Part shown: positions 1 to 5,242 of the stretch, one piece after another
How the letters are laid out: every line of letters begins with the position of its first letter
Numbering within the stretch: position 1 is the stretch's first letter
Assembly (NCBI GenBank): GCA_003140915.1
Contig: PLLI01000047.1
Location: forward strand, 17,695 to 29,482
From: Candidatus Omnitrophota bacterium
GTDB taxonomy: Bacteria; Omnitrophota; Gorgyraeia; 2-01-FULL-45-10
Length of the DNA stretch: 11,788 bases
Direction: 5' to 3'
Program-made: the position numbers and the translations under genes
The notes under the pieces: model-generated
Database searches by the model: none
Told to the model about the DNA's origin: nothing
Seen by the model: the letters and a program-made list of their open reading frames with translations, nothing else

Positions 1-1
1 T

Positions 2-289
2 CTTCTTACAATGGCAGATTTTAGGACAAATCTAACCAATGAGGTTATTAAAGAAGTCCGAAATTTCTTCAAAGACAAAGTTTACGATACCGTAATTCCG
101 AGAAATATCAGATTGACCGAAGCTCCTGGCTTTGGTAAACCGATAGCGCTTTATGATAAAAATTCAATAGGCGCTCAGAGATATCAGAATTTTATGAACG
201 AATTATTGGGAATCAAAACCACCCCAAATATTTCTAATACTAATTCTGACAACGAGTTGCAAAAAATAAATGAATGGGAGATTAAGTGA
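2..289 (+). CDS. parA: ParA/Soj chromosome-partitioning ATPase, C-terminal fragment
   Basis: The reading frame is open from the left edge of the window, so only about the last 95 residues are present and the Walker A region lies outside. The visible part carries the Soj C-terminal signature: LLTM followed by a D-x-R-T-N-L segment near the start, then IPRNIRLTEAPGFGKPI, ALYD and GAQRYQNF. ParA ATPases bind DNA non-specifically and, with ParB, move and separate chromosome origins. The stop codon TGA at 287-289 overlaps the parB start as TGATG, the usual parAB coupling. The segment is AT-rich (about 34% GC by hand count), unlike the genes from position 480 onward. The identification is secure from the motif and the parB neighbour. 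An ATG at 11 is internal to the gene and is not a start. Confidence 0.93.
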   Translation, partial: LLTMADFRTNLTNEVIKEVRNFFKDKVYDTVIPRNIRLTEAPGFGKPIALYDKNSIGAQRYQNFMNELLGIKTTPNISNTNSDNELQKINEWEIK

Positions 290-1143
290 TGGAAAAGAAA
301 GCACTTGGAAAAGGTCTTAGCGCACTTATTCCAACAAAAGAATATTCTCAAGATAACAGAGAGTCAGTTTTAAGCGTTTCAATAGCTGAAATTAGAACAA
401 ACAAATATCAGCCACGAATAGAGTTTAATAAAGAAAAGCTAGAAGACCTTATCAACTCAATAAAAGAGAAAGGTGTTGTTCAGCCTGTGCTGGTGAGGCG
501 AGTGCAAGAGGGGGGATATGAACTTATAGCGGGTGAACGGCGCCTGAGAGCCGTGAAGACCCTGGGACATGACAAGATCCCTGCGATAGTCAGGAACGTG
601 GCCGATATAGATATGCTCGAGCTCTCTCTAATTGAAAATATCCAGCGCGAAGAGCTGAATGCGATGGAAGAGGCCCACGCGTTTCAGAAATTCATTACCG
701 ATTTCAATTTCACGCAGGATAAGATTGCCAAAGTGTTGGGCAAGGATCGTTCGACGATAGCCAATATAATCCGCCTTCTTGGGTTACCGAAGAAGATACA
801 GGACTTCATATCCAGAAATATGCTTACCGCAGGCCATGCCAAAGCGATCCTTGCTCTTCCGACGGAGGCGGCGCGTCTGAGACTTGCCGATATAATAATA
901 AAAAAGGGACTGTCTGTCAGGGAGGCTGAAAAGGCGGTGGCAAAACGGGAATTGAATACCACAGACGCCGTAAACAAAAAAGATCAGAATATCGTGGATA
1001 TAGAAAACAAGCTACAACAGCTCTTCGGTACCCGGGTAAGGATATTCCACGGCAACAAAAGAGGCCGTATCCAGATCGAATACTATTCGACTGAGGACCT
1101 CAACCGCATCCTCGACGTCTTTTCCGAGAAATCCAAACCGTAA
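289..1143 (+). CDS. parB: ParB/Spo0J, CTP-dependent chromosome-partitioning protein
   Basis: This 284-residue protein has normal ParB length. It would bind parS sites, load as a CTP-dependent DNA clamp and stimulate ParA. The N-terminus has the ParA-interacting signature LGKGLSALIP (residues 6-15). The CTP-binding motif GERRLR is at 82-87, the second box ENIQREELN at 117-125, a helix-turn-helix DNA-binding region at about 141-165, LTAGHAKAIL at 179-188, and a C-terminal dimerisation region follows at about 235-284. I choose ATG 289, which overlaps the parA stop, over the GTG at 286: the sequence MEKKALGKG is the family start and GGGAG at 277-281 is a well-placed ribosome binding site. GC content and codon use change abruptly near nucleotide 480 (residue 64), although the protein reads as normal ParB throughout. 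No parS site was recognised in the window. Confidence 0.96.
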   Translation: MEKKALGKGLSALIPTKEYSQDNRESVLSVSIAEIRTNKYQPRIEFNKEKLEDLINSIKEKGVVQPVLVRRVQEGGYELIAGERRLRAVKTLGHDKIPAIVRNVADIDMLELSLIENIQREELNAMEEAHAFQKFITDFNFTQDKIAKVLGKDRSTIANIIRLLGLPKKIQDFISRNMLTAGHAKAILALPTEAARLRLADIIIKKGLSVREAEKAVAKRELNTTDAVNKKDQNIVDIENKLQQLFGTRVRIFHGNKRGRIQIEYYSTEDLNRILDVFSEKSKP

Positions 1144-1161
1144 ACTTCTCTTTTAATATTC

Positions 1162-1190
1162 TTGACGAAAAGGCGTTTAATCTATACAAT
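1162..1190 (+). promoter_or_regulatory. Sigma70-type promoter for the ndk-yicC-gmk-rpoZ-coaCB operon
   Basis: TTGACG at 1162-1167 is followed by a 17-nt spacer and TACAAT at 1185-1190. Each box is one base from the sigma70 consensus and the spacing is ideal. Transcription would start near 1197, leaving a leader of about 110 nt before ndk. It lies in the 162-bp gap between parB and ndk, the only gap in the left part of the window. Assignment is by motif only. Confidence 0.7.
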
Positions 1191-1210
1191 ATACTATTCT
1201 ATTACTATAT

Positions 1211-1291
1211 GATATCCATATTTTCACAGAGGAAAATCTGGATATCTTAGATTGCGCGGCAAATCCAAAATTTTCTTCGACAAATTTTGGA
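1211..1291 (+). promoter_or_regulatory. Two-hairpin 5' leader of ndk
   Basis: Two inverted repeats follow each other in the ndk leader. The first pairs 1211-1225 with 1232-1246 (15 bp with one mismatch, 6-nt loop). The second pairs TCCAAAATTT at 1264-1273 with its exact complement at 1282-1291 (10 bp, 8-nt loop). The second ends 5 nt before the AGGAG ribosome binding site at 1297-1301, so it could affect ribosome access. Neither is followed by a T-run, so they do not look like intrinsic terminators. A regulatory role is inferred from position. Confidence 0.5.
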
Positions 1292-1305
1292 CATATAGGA
1301 GCTAT

Positions 1306-1803
1306 ATGCTTCAGCAGACATTAGTCCTTATAAAACCGGACGGATTGAAAAAATCCCTCACGGGCAATGTCCTAACGCGCCTTTCGGAGACGAAGCTCGA
1401 CATAGTGGCAACCAAGATTGTCAAGGTCTCCAGGGAACTGGCCGCGGAGCATTATAAGGAACTGAAAGACAAGCCGTTCTTCGAGGACCTCTTAAAATAT
1501 CTTATGGGCGAATACCATAAGAAGAAAGTAATGGCCCTTGTATATTGGGGAGAAGACGCCATCGAGAAGGTACGGAAGATCTGCGGAGCGACAAATCCCG
1601 AAGAGGCGGATGCGGTTTCGATACGCGGGGCCTATGGCAGGATAACGACAAAAGGCGTTTACGAGAACGTTATACACGCCTCGGCGAACATGGCGGAAGC
1701 CGAGCGGGAGATAAAACTCTGGTTCCAGCCCGGCGAGATAATACAGGACTTTTACCCGGTCAAGGCGGTAAAGGGCACGTGTGAGAAGAAGGTCTGGGCA
1801 TAA
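1306..1803 (+). CDS. ndk: Nucleoside diphosphate kinase
   Basis: NDK moves the gamma phosphate of ATP to nucleoside diphosphates through a phospho-histidine, balancing the NTP and dNTP pools. The expected active-site residues are all visible: K10 in LIKPDG, Y50 and F58/F59 in HYKELKDKPFF, R90 and T96 in the RKICGATNP segment, R107, N121, and catalytic H124 in NVIHASAN. At 165 residues it is longer than typical bacterial enzymes (about 140-150). There are small insertions before VMALVY and between R107 and N121, plus a C-terminal tail. The usual GSDS after the catalytic His is ASAN here. I choose ATG 1306, with AGGAG at 1297-1301, because MLQQTLVLIKPDG matches the family start. A TTG 54 nt upstream is in frame, but its extra residues fall in the leader hairpins. 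First gene of the operon. Confidence 0.95.
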   Translation: MLQQTLVLIKPDGLKKSLTGNVLTRLSETKLDIVATKIVKVSRELAAEHYKELKDKPFFEDLLKYLMGEYHKKKVMALVYWGEDAIEKVRKICGATNPEEADAVSIRGAYGRITTKGVYENVIHASANMAEAEREIKLWFQPGEIIQDFYPVKAVKGTCEKKVWA

Positions 1804-1818
1804 AATGAAGAGGGTATC

Positions 1819-2697
1819 GTGATAAGATCGATGACCGGTTTCGGCAAAGGAGAAGCGCGTTTCAGGGCCGGCAAGGTGACGGCCGAAATTAAAACGGTAA
1901 ATCATAAATTCTTCGACGCCTCACTAAAACTTCCGAACGGGATCACCGCGTTCGAGGACAGGATAAAAGAGATACTTCAGAAAAAGATAAAACGGGGGAA
2001 GGTAAATTTAAATCTCACCTATGACGGCGCCTTGCTGAAGGGAGGCAGGATATCGATAAACAGGAAGGCCGCCAAAAATTACCATAATGAACTCGAAGGT
2101 TTAAAGAAGCATCTCGGATTAAAGGAAGAGATAAACATAAAAGACATAATTGCACTGCCCGGCGTATTGAGCTTCGACTCTCTCGAAAAAGGTTTGACCA
2201 GTTTTTGGCCGAAGATCAAGAAAGCGCTCGACATAGCAATAGAAAGGCTCGTCTACGACAGGGCAAAAGAAGGCAAGGCGCTCCAGGTCGACCTTGCGAA
2301 GAGGACCAAAAAGATAGAGACGATGCTCGCCTCGATAAAATCGAGGGCACATCTTAACATAGACGAATACAGGAAGAGATTTGCCGAAAGGGTGAAGGAC
2401 CTGACGGGGGGGCGCGACATCGATATGGGCAGGCTCGAGATGGAAGTGGCAATATTCGCGAAGAACAGCGATATCTCCGAAGAGATAACAAGGCTAGCGA
2501 ACCACCTTATCAATTTCAATAAGACCATCTCGGACGGCGGCGAGGTCGGCAAGAAAATGGATTTCATAGCTCAGGAGCTTCACCGCGAGATCAATACGAT
2601 CGGTTCAAAAGCGAGCGATTTTAAGATATCGAAAAACGTGATAGAGATAAAAGGTGAGATCGAAAAGATACGCGAGCAGGCCAAGAACCTAGAATGA
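1819..2697 (+). CDS. yicC: YicC family protein (endoribonuclease-related)
   Basis: The protein has 292 residues, the normal length. It opens with MIRSMTGFGKGEARF and continues with EIKTVNHKFFD, both diagnostic of the YicC N-terminal domain. It ends with the DUF1732-type region GKKMDFIAQELHREINT (about 246-262) and IEIKGEIEKIREQAKNLE. YicC proteins have been linked to RNA degradation, including small-RNA turnover in E. coli; the role here is by homology only. The start is GTG at 1819 with AAGAGG at 1808-1813, since no ATG fits the conserved N-terminus. It begins 15 nt after ndk and its stop overlaps the gmk start as ATGA. The order yicC-gmk-rpoZ-coa is a conserved bacterial cluster. Much of the middle is charged and helical, likely coiled coil. 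Confidence 0.93.
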   Translation: MIRSMTGFGKGEARFRAGKVTAEIKTVNHKFFDASLKLPNGITAFEDRIKEILQKKIKRGKVNLNLTYDGALLKGGRISINRKAAKNYHNELEGLKKHLGLKEEINIKDIIALPGVLSFDSLEKGLTSFWPKIKKALDIAIERLVYDRAKEGKALQVDLAKRTKKIETMLASIKSRAHLNIDEYRKRFAERVKDLTGGRDIDMGRLEMEVAIFAKNSDISEEITRLANHLINFNKTISDGGEVGKKMDFIAQELHREINTIGSKASDFKISKNVIEIKGEIEKIREQAKNLE

Positions 2698-3266
2698 ACG
2701 CTAAATTATTCGTAATTTCCGCCCCGTCCGGATCAGGCAAGACCACATTATGCAACAAACTCCTGAAAGATGACCTAGGCCTCGAACGCTCTGTTTCAAT
2801 GACGACGAGAGAACCCCGCCCGGGTGAGAAAGACGGCAGAGATTATCATTTTGTTTCAAAAAGGTATTTCCGCAGCGCGATAAAGAAGAACGGTTTTTTG
2901 GAATATGAGGAAAATTTCGGGCATCTCTACGGGACGCCGAAAAAATTTATCGAGGAGCGCTTAAAAAAAGGCGCGAGCGTCCTCCTGAGCATAGATGTAA
3001 AGGGCGCGATGAAGGTACAGCGGCAATATCCGGGGAATAACGTCCTCATATTTATACTGCCGCCATCCCTGTCCGCGTTAAAAAAGAGGCTCAAACTTAG
3101 AAGATCGGAGGATAAGAGCGCGATCTCGAAACGATTGAAACTGGCCAGGAAAGAGATCGCCTATAAGACGAAATACGATTTCACGGTCACGAACGACCGT
3201 CTGGATACCGCGTATAAGCGGTTAAAGAAGATAATTCTGTCGGAGTTAAAGAGAAAGGCGGAGTAG
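2694..3266 (+). CDS. gmk: Guanylate kinase
   Basis: This 190-residue enzyme phosphorylates GMP (and dGMP) to GDP with ATP in the cytoplasm. The P-loop SAPSGSGKTT is at residues 9-18. The GMP-binding block TTREPRPGEKDGRDYHF follows at about 37-53, then EYEENFGHLYGTP (about 70-82), LLSIDVKGA, and an arginine-rich lid around RLKLRRSED. Length and motif order are those of a complete guanylate kinase. The start ATG at 2694 overlaps the yicC stop (ATGA), implying translational coupling; I see only a weak ribosome binding site of its own. Its GDP product is the substrate of the Ndk encoded upstream. Confidence 0.97.
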   Translation: MNAKLFVISAPSGSGKTTLCNKLLKDDLGLERSVSMTTREPRPGEKDGRDYHFVSKRYFRSAIKKNGFLEYEENFGHLYGTPKKFIEERLKKGASVLLSIDVKGAMKVQRQYPGNNVLIFILPPSLSALKKRLKLRRSEDKSAISKRLKLARKEIAYKTKYDFTVTNDRLDTAYKRLKKIILSELKRKAE

Positions 3267-3267
3267 T

Positions 3268-3471
3268 ATGCAGGATATAGATATTCAGAAATTATTGAAT
3301 AAAGTGGGCAGCCTCTACAAGCTCGTCGTTCTTACCTCGCTCAGGGCCGTGGAGTTGAGCGACGGGGCGGCAAACCTCACGGGCGACAAGCCGGAAGCAA
3401 AGACGATAAACGCCGCGCTTAAAGAGATATCCGAAGGCAGGATCGAATACAAGGTGAAAGAGAAGAAATGA
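3268..3471 (+). CDS. rpoZ: RNA polymerase omega subunit
   Basis: This is a 67-residue protein. The central segment SLYKLVVLTSLRAVELSDG (about 15-33) matches the omega signature, in which a K/R-Y/F-x-L-V-x-x-x-x-x-R-A-x-x-L pattern precedes an acidic turn. The following helix KTINAALKEISEGRIEY matches the family C-terminal helix. Omega assists beta-prime folding and RNA polymerase assembly. It starts 1 nt after gmk, with GGAG at 3260-3263, and its stop overlaps coaC as ATGA. The position between gmk and coaBC is the conserved place for rpoZ, which supports a call that would be less secure on such a short protein alone. Confidence 0.9.
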   Translation: MQDIDIQKLLNKVGSLYKLVVLTSLRAVELSDGAANLTGDKPEAKTINAALKEISEGRIEYKVKEKK

Positions 3472-4012
3472 CGAAGAAGAACGGGCCGGTCATATTGGGC
3501 GTTACGGGCAGCATAGCGGCATACAGGGCCTGCGACATCATAAGTGCGCTCAGAAAAAAAGAGATAGAGGTCCAGGCCGTCTTGACAAAAGAAGCGCAGG
3601 AATTCATTACGCCGCTTTCCATTCAGACCCTGTCACGCAATAAAGTCATCACGGATATGTTCGCGGCCCTGAAAAATGGGATCCCATACATACACAGATC
3701 GCGGACAAGGCCGGGCTCATTCTGATAGCGCCGGCCACCGCTAACGTCATAGGCAAGCTGGCGAACGGGATATGCGACGACATATTGACGTGCATCGTAT
3801 TCGCTGCCAAGGCGCCCGTCCTGATAGCGCCGGCCATGAACGAAAAGATGTATAAGCACAAGATCGTCCAGGCCAACATAGCGAAACTGAAAGCGATCGG
3901 GTATCATTTTATCGGCCCGATAAAAGGGTATCTTGCATGCGGCCACGTAGACACCGGCCATATTGCCGATACCAAAGAGATAGTGGCCGAAGCGCAGAGG
4001 CTTCTGAAGTGA
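3468..4012 (+). CDS. coaC: Phosphopantothenoylcysteine decarboxylase CoaC, with one apparent frameshift
   Basis: CoaC is a flavoprotein that decarboxylates 4'-phosphopantothenoylcysteine to phosphopantetheine in CoA synthesis. The N-terminus (GPVILGVTGSIAAYRACDI) is read from ATG 3468 until about 3669. The rest (EKWDPIHTQIADKAG, IAPATANVIGKLANG, APAMNEKMY, GYLACG) is in the next frame and ends at 4012. Restoring one C in the CCC run at 3667-3669 gives FAAPEKWDPIH and a 181-residue protein. In it the catalytic His, Asn and Cys fall at 75, 125 and 158, the same numbers as in E. coli Dfp, so exactly one base is missing. This may be a sequencing error, a real mutation, or, less likely, a -1 shift. 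The gene stops before the CoaB part instead of being fused to it. The start overlaps the rpoZ stop. Confidence 0.9.
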
Positions 4013-4641
4013 ACTCCGTCCTTGTAACCGCAGGCCCCACCCGCGAGAAGATAGACCCTATCAGATTTATATCAAACTACTCTACGGGAACATTTGGCTA
4101 CGAGATCGCCGGAGAAGCGGCCCGCCGCGGCTATGATGTGACTTTAATAAGCGGCCCCACGTGCCTTGAGGTGCCGCGAAGAGTGAAACTCGTCAGGGTT
4201 GAAAGCGCTTGCGAGATGAGGCGTGAAGTGAAGAAAGAGGCAAGGCGAGCCGGATGCGTGATAATGGCTGCCGCAGTTTGCGATTGGAGAGTGCGTTCAC
4301 CGGGCTGGAAAAAGATAAAACGACACAGGGGAGATAAAACACTGAAGTTAGAAGAGAACCCGGATATATTAGAGGAGTTGGGAAAACACAAAAGAAGCGT
4401 TTTGGTTGGATTTGCCCTTGAAACGGAGAATCTTGAAAAGAACGCGCTGTCAAAATTGAAGCGGAAGAACCTCGATCTGATAGTTGCCAATAAGCTTAGT
4501 AAAAGGTGCGGGTTATTCGGTGCCGGGCCGACGGATATCCTGATGATCGACAGGCTGTTACGCAAAGAAACGCACCGTCGAAAGACCAAAAAAGAGCTTG
4601 CCAAGATTATCCTTGACAAGGTCTCGAAACTTGGGCTATAG
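4009..4641 (+). CDS. coaB: Phosphopantothenate-cysteine ligase CoaB (stand-alone)
   Basis: CoaB joins cysteine to 4'-phosphopantothenate in the CoA pathway, supplying the CoaC substrate. The 210-residue protein carries the expected blocks: TAGPTREKIDPIRFISNYSTG (about 7-27), VTLISGP, AAAVCDWRV, KLEENPDILEELG, LVGFALETENLEKNA, and KLKRKNLDLIVAN, which holds the conserved lysine/asparagine region, then FGAGPTDILMI. The start is GTG 4009, overlapping the coaC stop as GTGA, with GAGG at 3997-4000 eight nt upstream. A longer frame opening at 3937 would only overlap coaC out of frame. Most bacteria fuse CoaC and CoaB in one CoaBC protein; separate genes are known, for example, in streptococci. The split is seen directly here: two frames and a stop codon, independent of the coaC indel. 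Last gene of the operon. Confidence 0.92.
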   Translation: MNSVLVTAGPTREKIDPIRFISNYSTGTFGYEIAGEAARRGYDVTLISGPTCLEVPRRVKLVRVESACEMRREVKKEARRAGCVIMAAAVCDWRVRSPGWKKIKRHRGDKTLKLEENPDILEELGKHKRSVLVGFALETENLEKNALSKLKRKNLDLIVANKLSKRCGLFGAGPTDILMIDRLLRKETHRRKTKKELAKIILDKVSKLGL

Positions 4642-4642
4642 T
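4613..4642 (+). promoter_or_regulatory. Sigma70-type promoter inside the 3' end of coaB, probably for the tRNA cluster
   Basis: TTGACA (perfect -35) at 4613-4618 is followed, after 18 nt, by TATAGT at 4637-4642 (one base from TATAAT). Transcription would start near 4649, about 84 nt before tRNA-Cys. The -35 lies in the last codons of coaB and the -10 spans its stop codon. It would give the tRNAs a promoter independent of the coa operon. Motif evidence only. Confidence 0.6.
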
Positions 4643-4673
4643 CAGAATTTAGCCTGTGAAAAGTAAAATTACC

Positions 4674-4717
4674 GGCGCGGTAGCCATCCACGAAAAGTTC
4701 GTGAGTAGGCACCTACT
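4674..4717 (+). repeat. Copy of the tRNA-Cys 5' end followed by two small hairpins
   Basis: GGCGCGGTAGCCA at 4674-4686 is identical to the first 13 nt of tRNA-Cys at 4733-4745, 59 bp downstream. The rest does not fold as a tRNA. It holds a hairpin CACGAA/TTCGTG (4689-4694 with 4698-4703) and a second GTAGG/CCTAC (4705-4709 with 4712-4716). It may be the relic of a duplicated tRNA gene whose 3' part was replaced or lost. It would lie in the 5' leader of the tRNA-Cys transcript. Confidence 0.55.
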
Positions 4718-4732
4718 ACTGGAGAATTAACT

Positions 4733-4807
4733 GGCGCGGTAGCCAAGCGGTAAGGCAGGAGTCTGCAAAACTCCTATACAGCGGTTCAATTCCGCTCCGC
4801 GCCTCCA
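4733..4807 (+). tRNA. tRNA-Cys (anticodon GCA)
   Basis: A complete cloverleaf can be drawn. The acceptor GGCGCGG (4733-4739) pairs with CCGCGCC (4797-4803), with discriminator T and encoded CCA at 4805-4807. The D arm is GCC/GGC. The anticodon stem GGAGT/ACTCC encloses loop CTGCAAA, giving anticodon GCA. The T arm AGCGG/CCGCT encloses TTCAATT. U at position 73 is the known identity base for cysteinyl-tRNA synthetase. First tRNA of the cluster. Confidence 0.96.
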
Positions 4808-4818
4808 CTAACAAATTT

Positions 4819-4864
4819 GGCCTCAGGCCCAAAAAATGTGGAATGTGTTTTTTGGCCTTCGGCC
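4819..4864. repeat. Nested palindromes after tRNA-Cys
   Basis: GGCC-TCA-GGCC (4819-4829) and GGCC-TTC-GGCC (4854-4864) are two short hairpins. The inner copies can instead pair with each other through a longer stem: GGCC plus AAAAAA (4826-4836, one bulged C) with TTTTTT plus GGCC (4848-4857). The two folds exclude one another. The inner fold has no T-run after it, so it is not a clear terminator on either strand. Function unknown. Confidence 0.45.
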
Positions 4865-4904
4865 GCTGGAGTTAAATAACGGCGGGCTAATCGCCAAAAT
4901 CGTT

Positions 4905-4943
4905 TTAAGGAAAAACCTTTTGATTTAAAAGGTTTTTCCTTAA
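4905..4943. repeat. Perfect 17-bp inverted repeat between tRNA-Cys and tRNA-Val
   Basis: Positions 4905-4921 are the exact reverse complement of 4927-4943, with a 5-nt loop GATTT. The stem is AT-rich, with core AAGGAAAAACC / GGTTTTTCCTT. It resembles a bidirectional terminator in having A- and T-runs, but the stem tip is AT-rich and tRNA-Val lies downstream on the same strand. It shares its core with the hairpin at 5209-5239 and more weakly with 5115-5141. It could be a processing signal, a weak terminator or a dispersed palindromic element. Confidence 0.6.
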
Positions 4944-4953
4944 GGTTCCTTTT

Positions 4954-4973
4954 CCAAAACCGGGTTGTTTTGG
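4954..4973. repeat. Hairpin abutting the 5' end of tRNA-Val
   Basis: CCAAAAC at 4954-4960 pairs perfectly with GTTTTGG at 4967-4973 around loop CGGGTT. The last paired base is the first base of tRNA-Val. It may present the tRNA 5' end to RNase P or be incidental. Confidence 0.4.
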
Positions 4974-5049
4974 GACGCGTAGCTCAGTTGGTTAGAGCGC
5001 TTCCTTGACATGGAAGAGGTCACAGGTTCGAGTCCTGTCGCGTCCACCA
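4973..5049 (+). tRNA. tRNA-Val (anticodon GAC)
   Basis: The acceptor GGACGCG (4973-4979) pairs with CGCGTCC (5039-5045), followed by discriminator A and encoded CCA (5047-5049). The D arm is GCTC/GAGC. The anticodon stem CTTCC/GGAAG encloses TTGACAT, giving anticodon GAC. The T arm ACAGG/CCTGT encloses TTCGAGT. All stems pair without mismatch. The 3' end from the T arm onward is repeated 253 bp downstream at 5279-5303. Confidence 0.96.
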
Positions 5050-5050
5050 T
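5026..5050 (+). repeat. Left copy of the 25-bp tRNA-Val 3'-end direct repeat (att-like)
   Basis: These 25 nt, from the last T-stem base before the T loop through CCA plus one T, recur exactly at 5279-5303. The copy here is part of the intact tRNA-Val gene. The arrangement, an intact tRNA on one side and its 3' end repeated on the other, is what tyrosine-recombinase integration into a tRNA leaves behind. Confidence 0.7.
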
Positions 5051-5114
5051 TCTGTTATTTTAGTCTGGAATGGTGTGGTGTAGAGAGGTGGGACGAGAAC
5101 CAAAAAAAAGGTTT

Positions 5115-5141
5115 TAGGAGGAAAAAGAATTTTTCCTCCTA
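5115..5141. repeat. Perfect 12-bp hairpin in the tRNA-Val to tRNA-Leu spacer
   Basis: TAGGAGGAAAAA at 5115-5126 is the exact reverse complement of 5130-5141, with a 3-nt loop GAA. Its GGAAAAA/TTTTTCC part resembles the other two spacer hairpins. It lies within the 253-bp segment between the tRNA-Val 3'-end repeats. Confidence 0.55.
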
Positions 5142-5208
5142 TCGGCGCACCAAAGCTTCTATGCGGAAGGAAAGGAAGCAGCGAGCAGGTGTATAAGATA
5201 GGCGAGCG

Positions 5209-5239
5209 TTGAAGGAAAACCATCAGGGTTTTCCTTCAA
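5209..5239. repeat. Perfect 13-bp hairpin in the tRNA-Val to tRNA-Leu spacer
   Basis: TTGAAGGAAAACC at 5209-5221 is the exact reverse complement of 5227-5239, with a 5-nt loop. The core AAGGAAAACC / GGTTTTCCTT is almost that of the 17-bp hairpin at 4905-4943, and the loop length is the same. This suggests one recurring element. Confidence 0.58.
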
Positions 5240-5242
5240 GGA

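Noticed and set aside
1252..1305. TTG 1252 as the ndk start.
   Set aside because: The extra 18 residues fall in the second leader hairpin and have no family counterpart; ATG 1306 has AGGAG.
3665..3680. Programmed -1 frameshifting in coaC.
   Set aside because: The A-run does not form a good X-XXY-YYZ slippery heptamer in the zero frame and no downstream stimulatory structure is evident. A missing base is simpler.
3937..4008. An upstream ATG that would lengthen CoaB by 24 residues.
   Set aside because: The added residues are arginine-rich noise overlapping coaC in another frame. CoaB homology begins at GTG 4009, which has a ribosome binding site.
4131..4712. A 193-codon open frame on the - strand opposite coaB.
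   Set aside because: It is antisense to a gene with clear CoaB motifs, has no recognisable domain or ribosome binding site, and overlaps the tRNA-cluster promoter. It is a compositional shadow.
5005..5196. A 63-codon + strand frame starting in tRNA-Val.
   Set aside because: It begins within an intact tRNA, runs through the hairpin at 5115-5141, and its product is low-complexity and basic.
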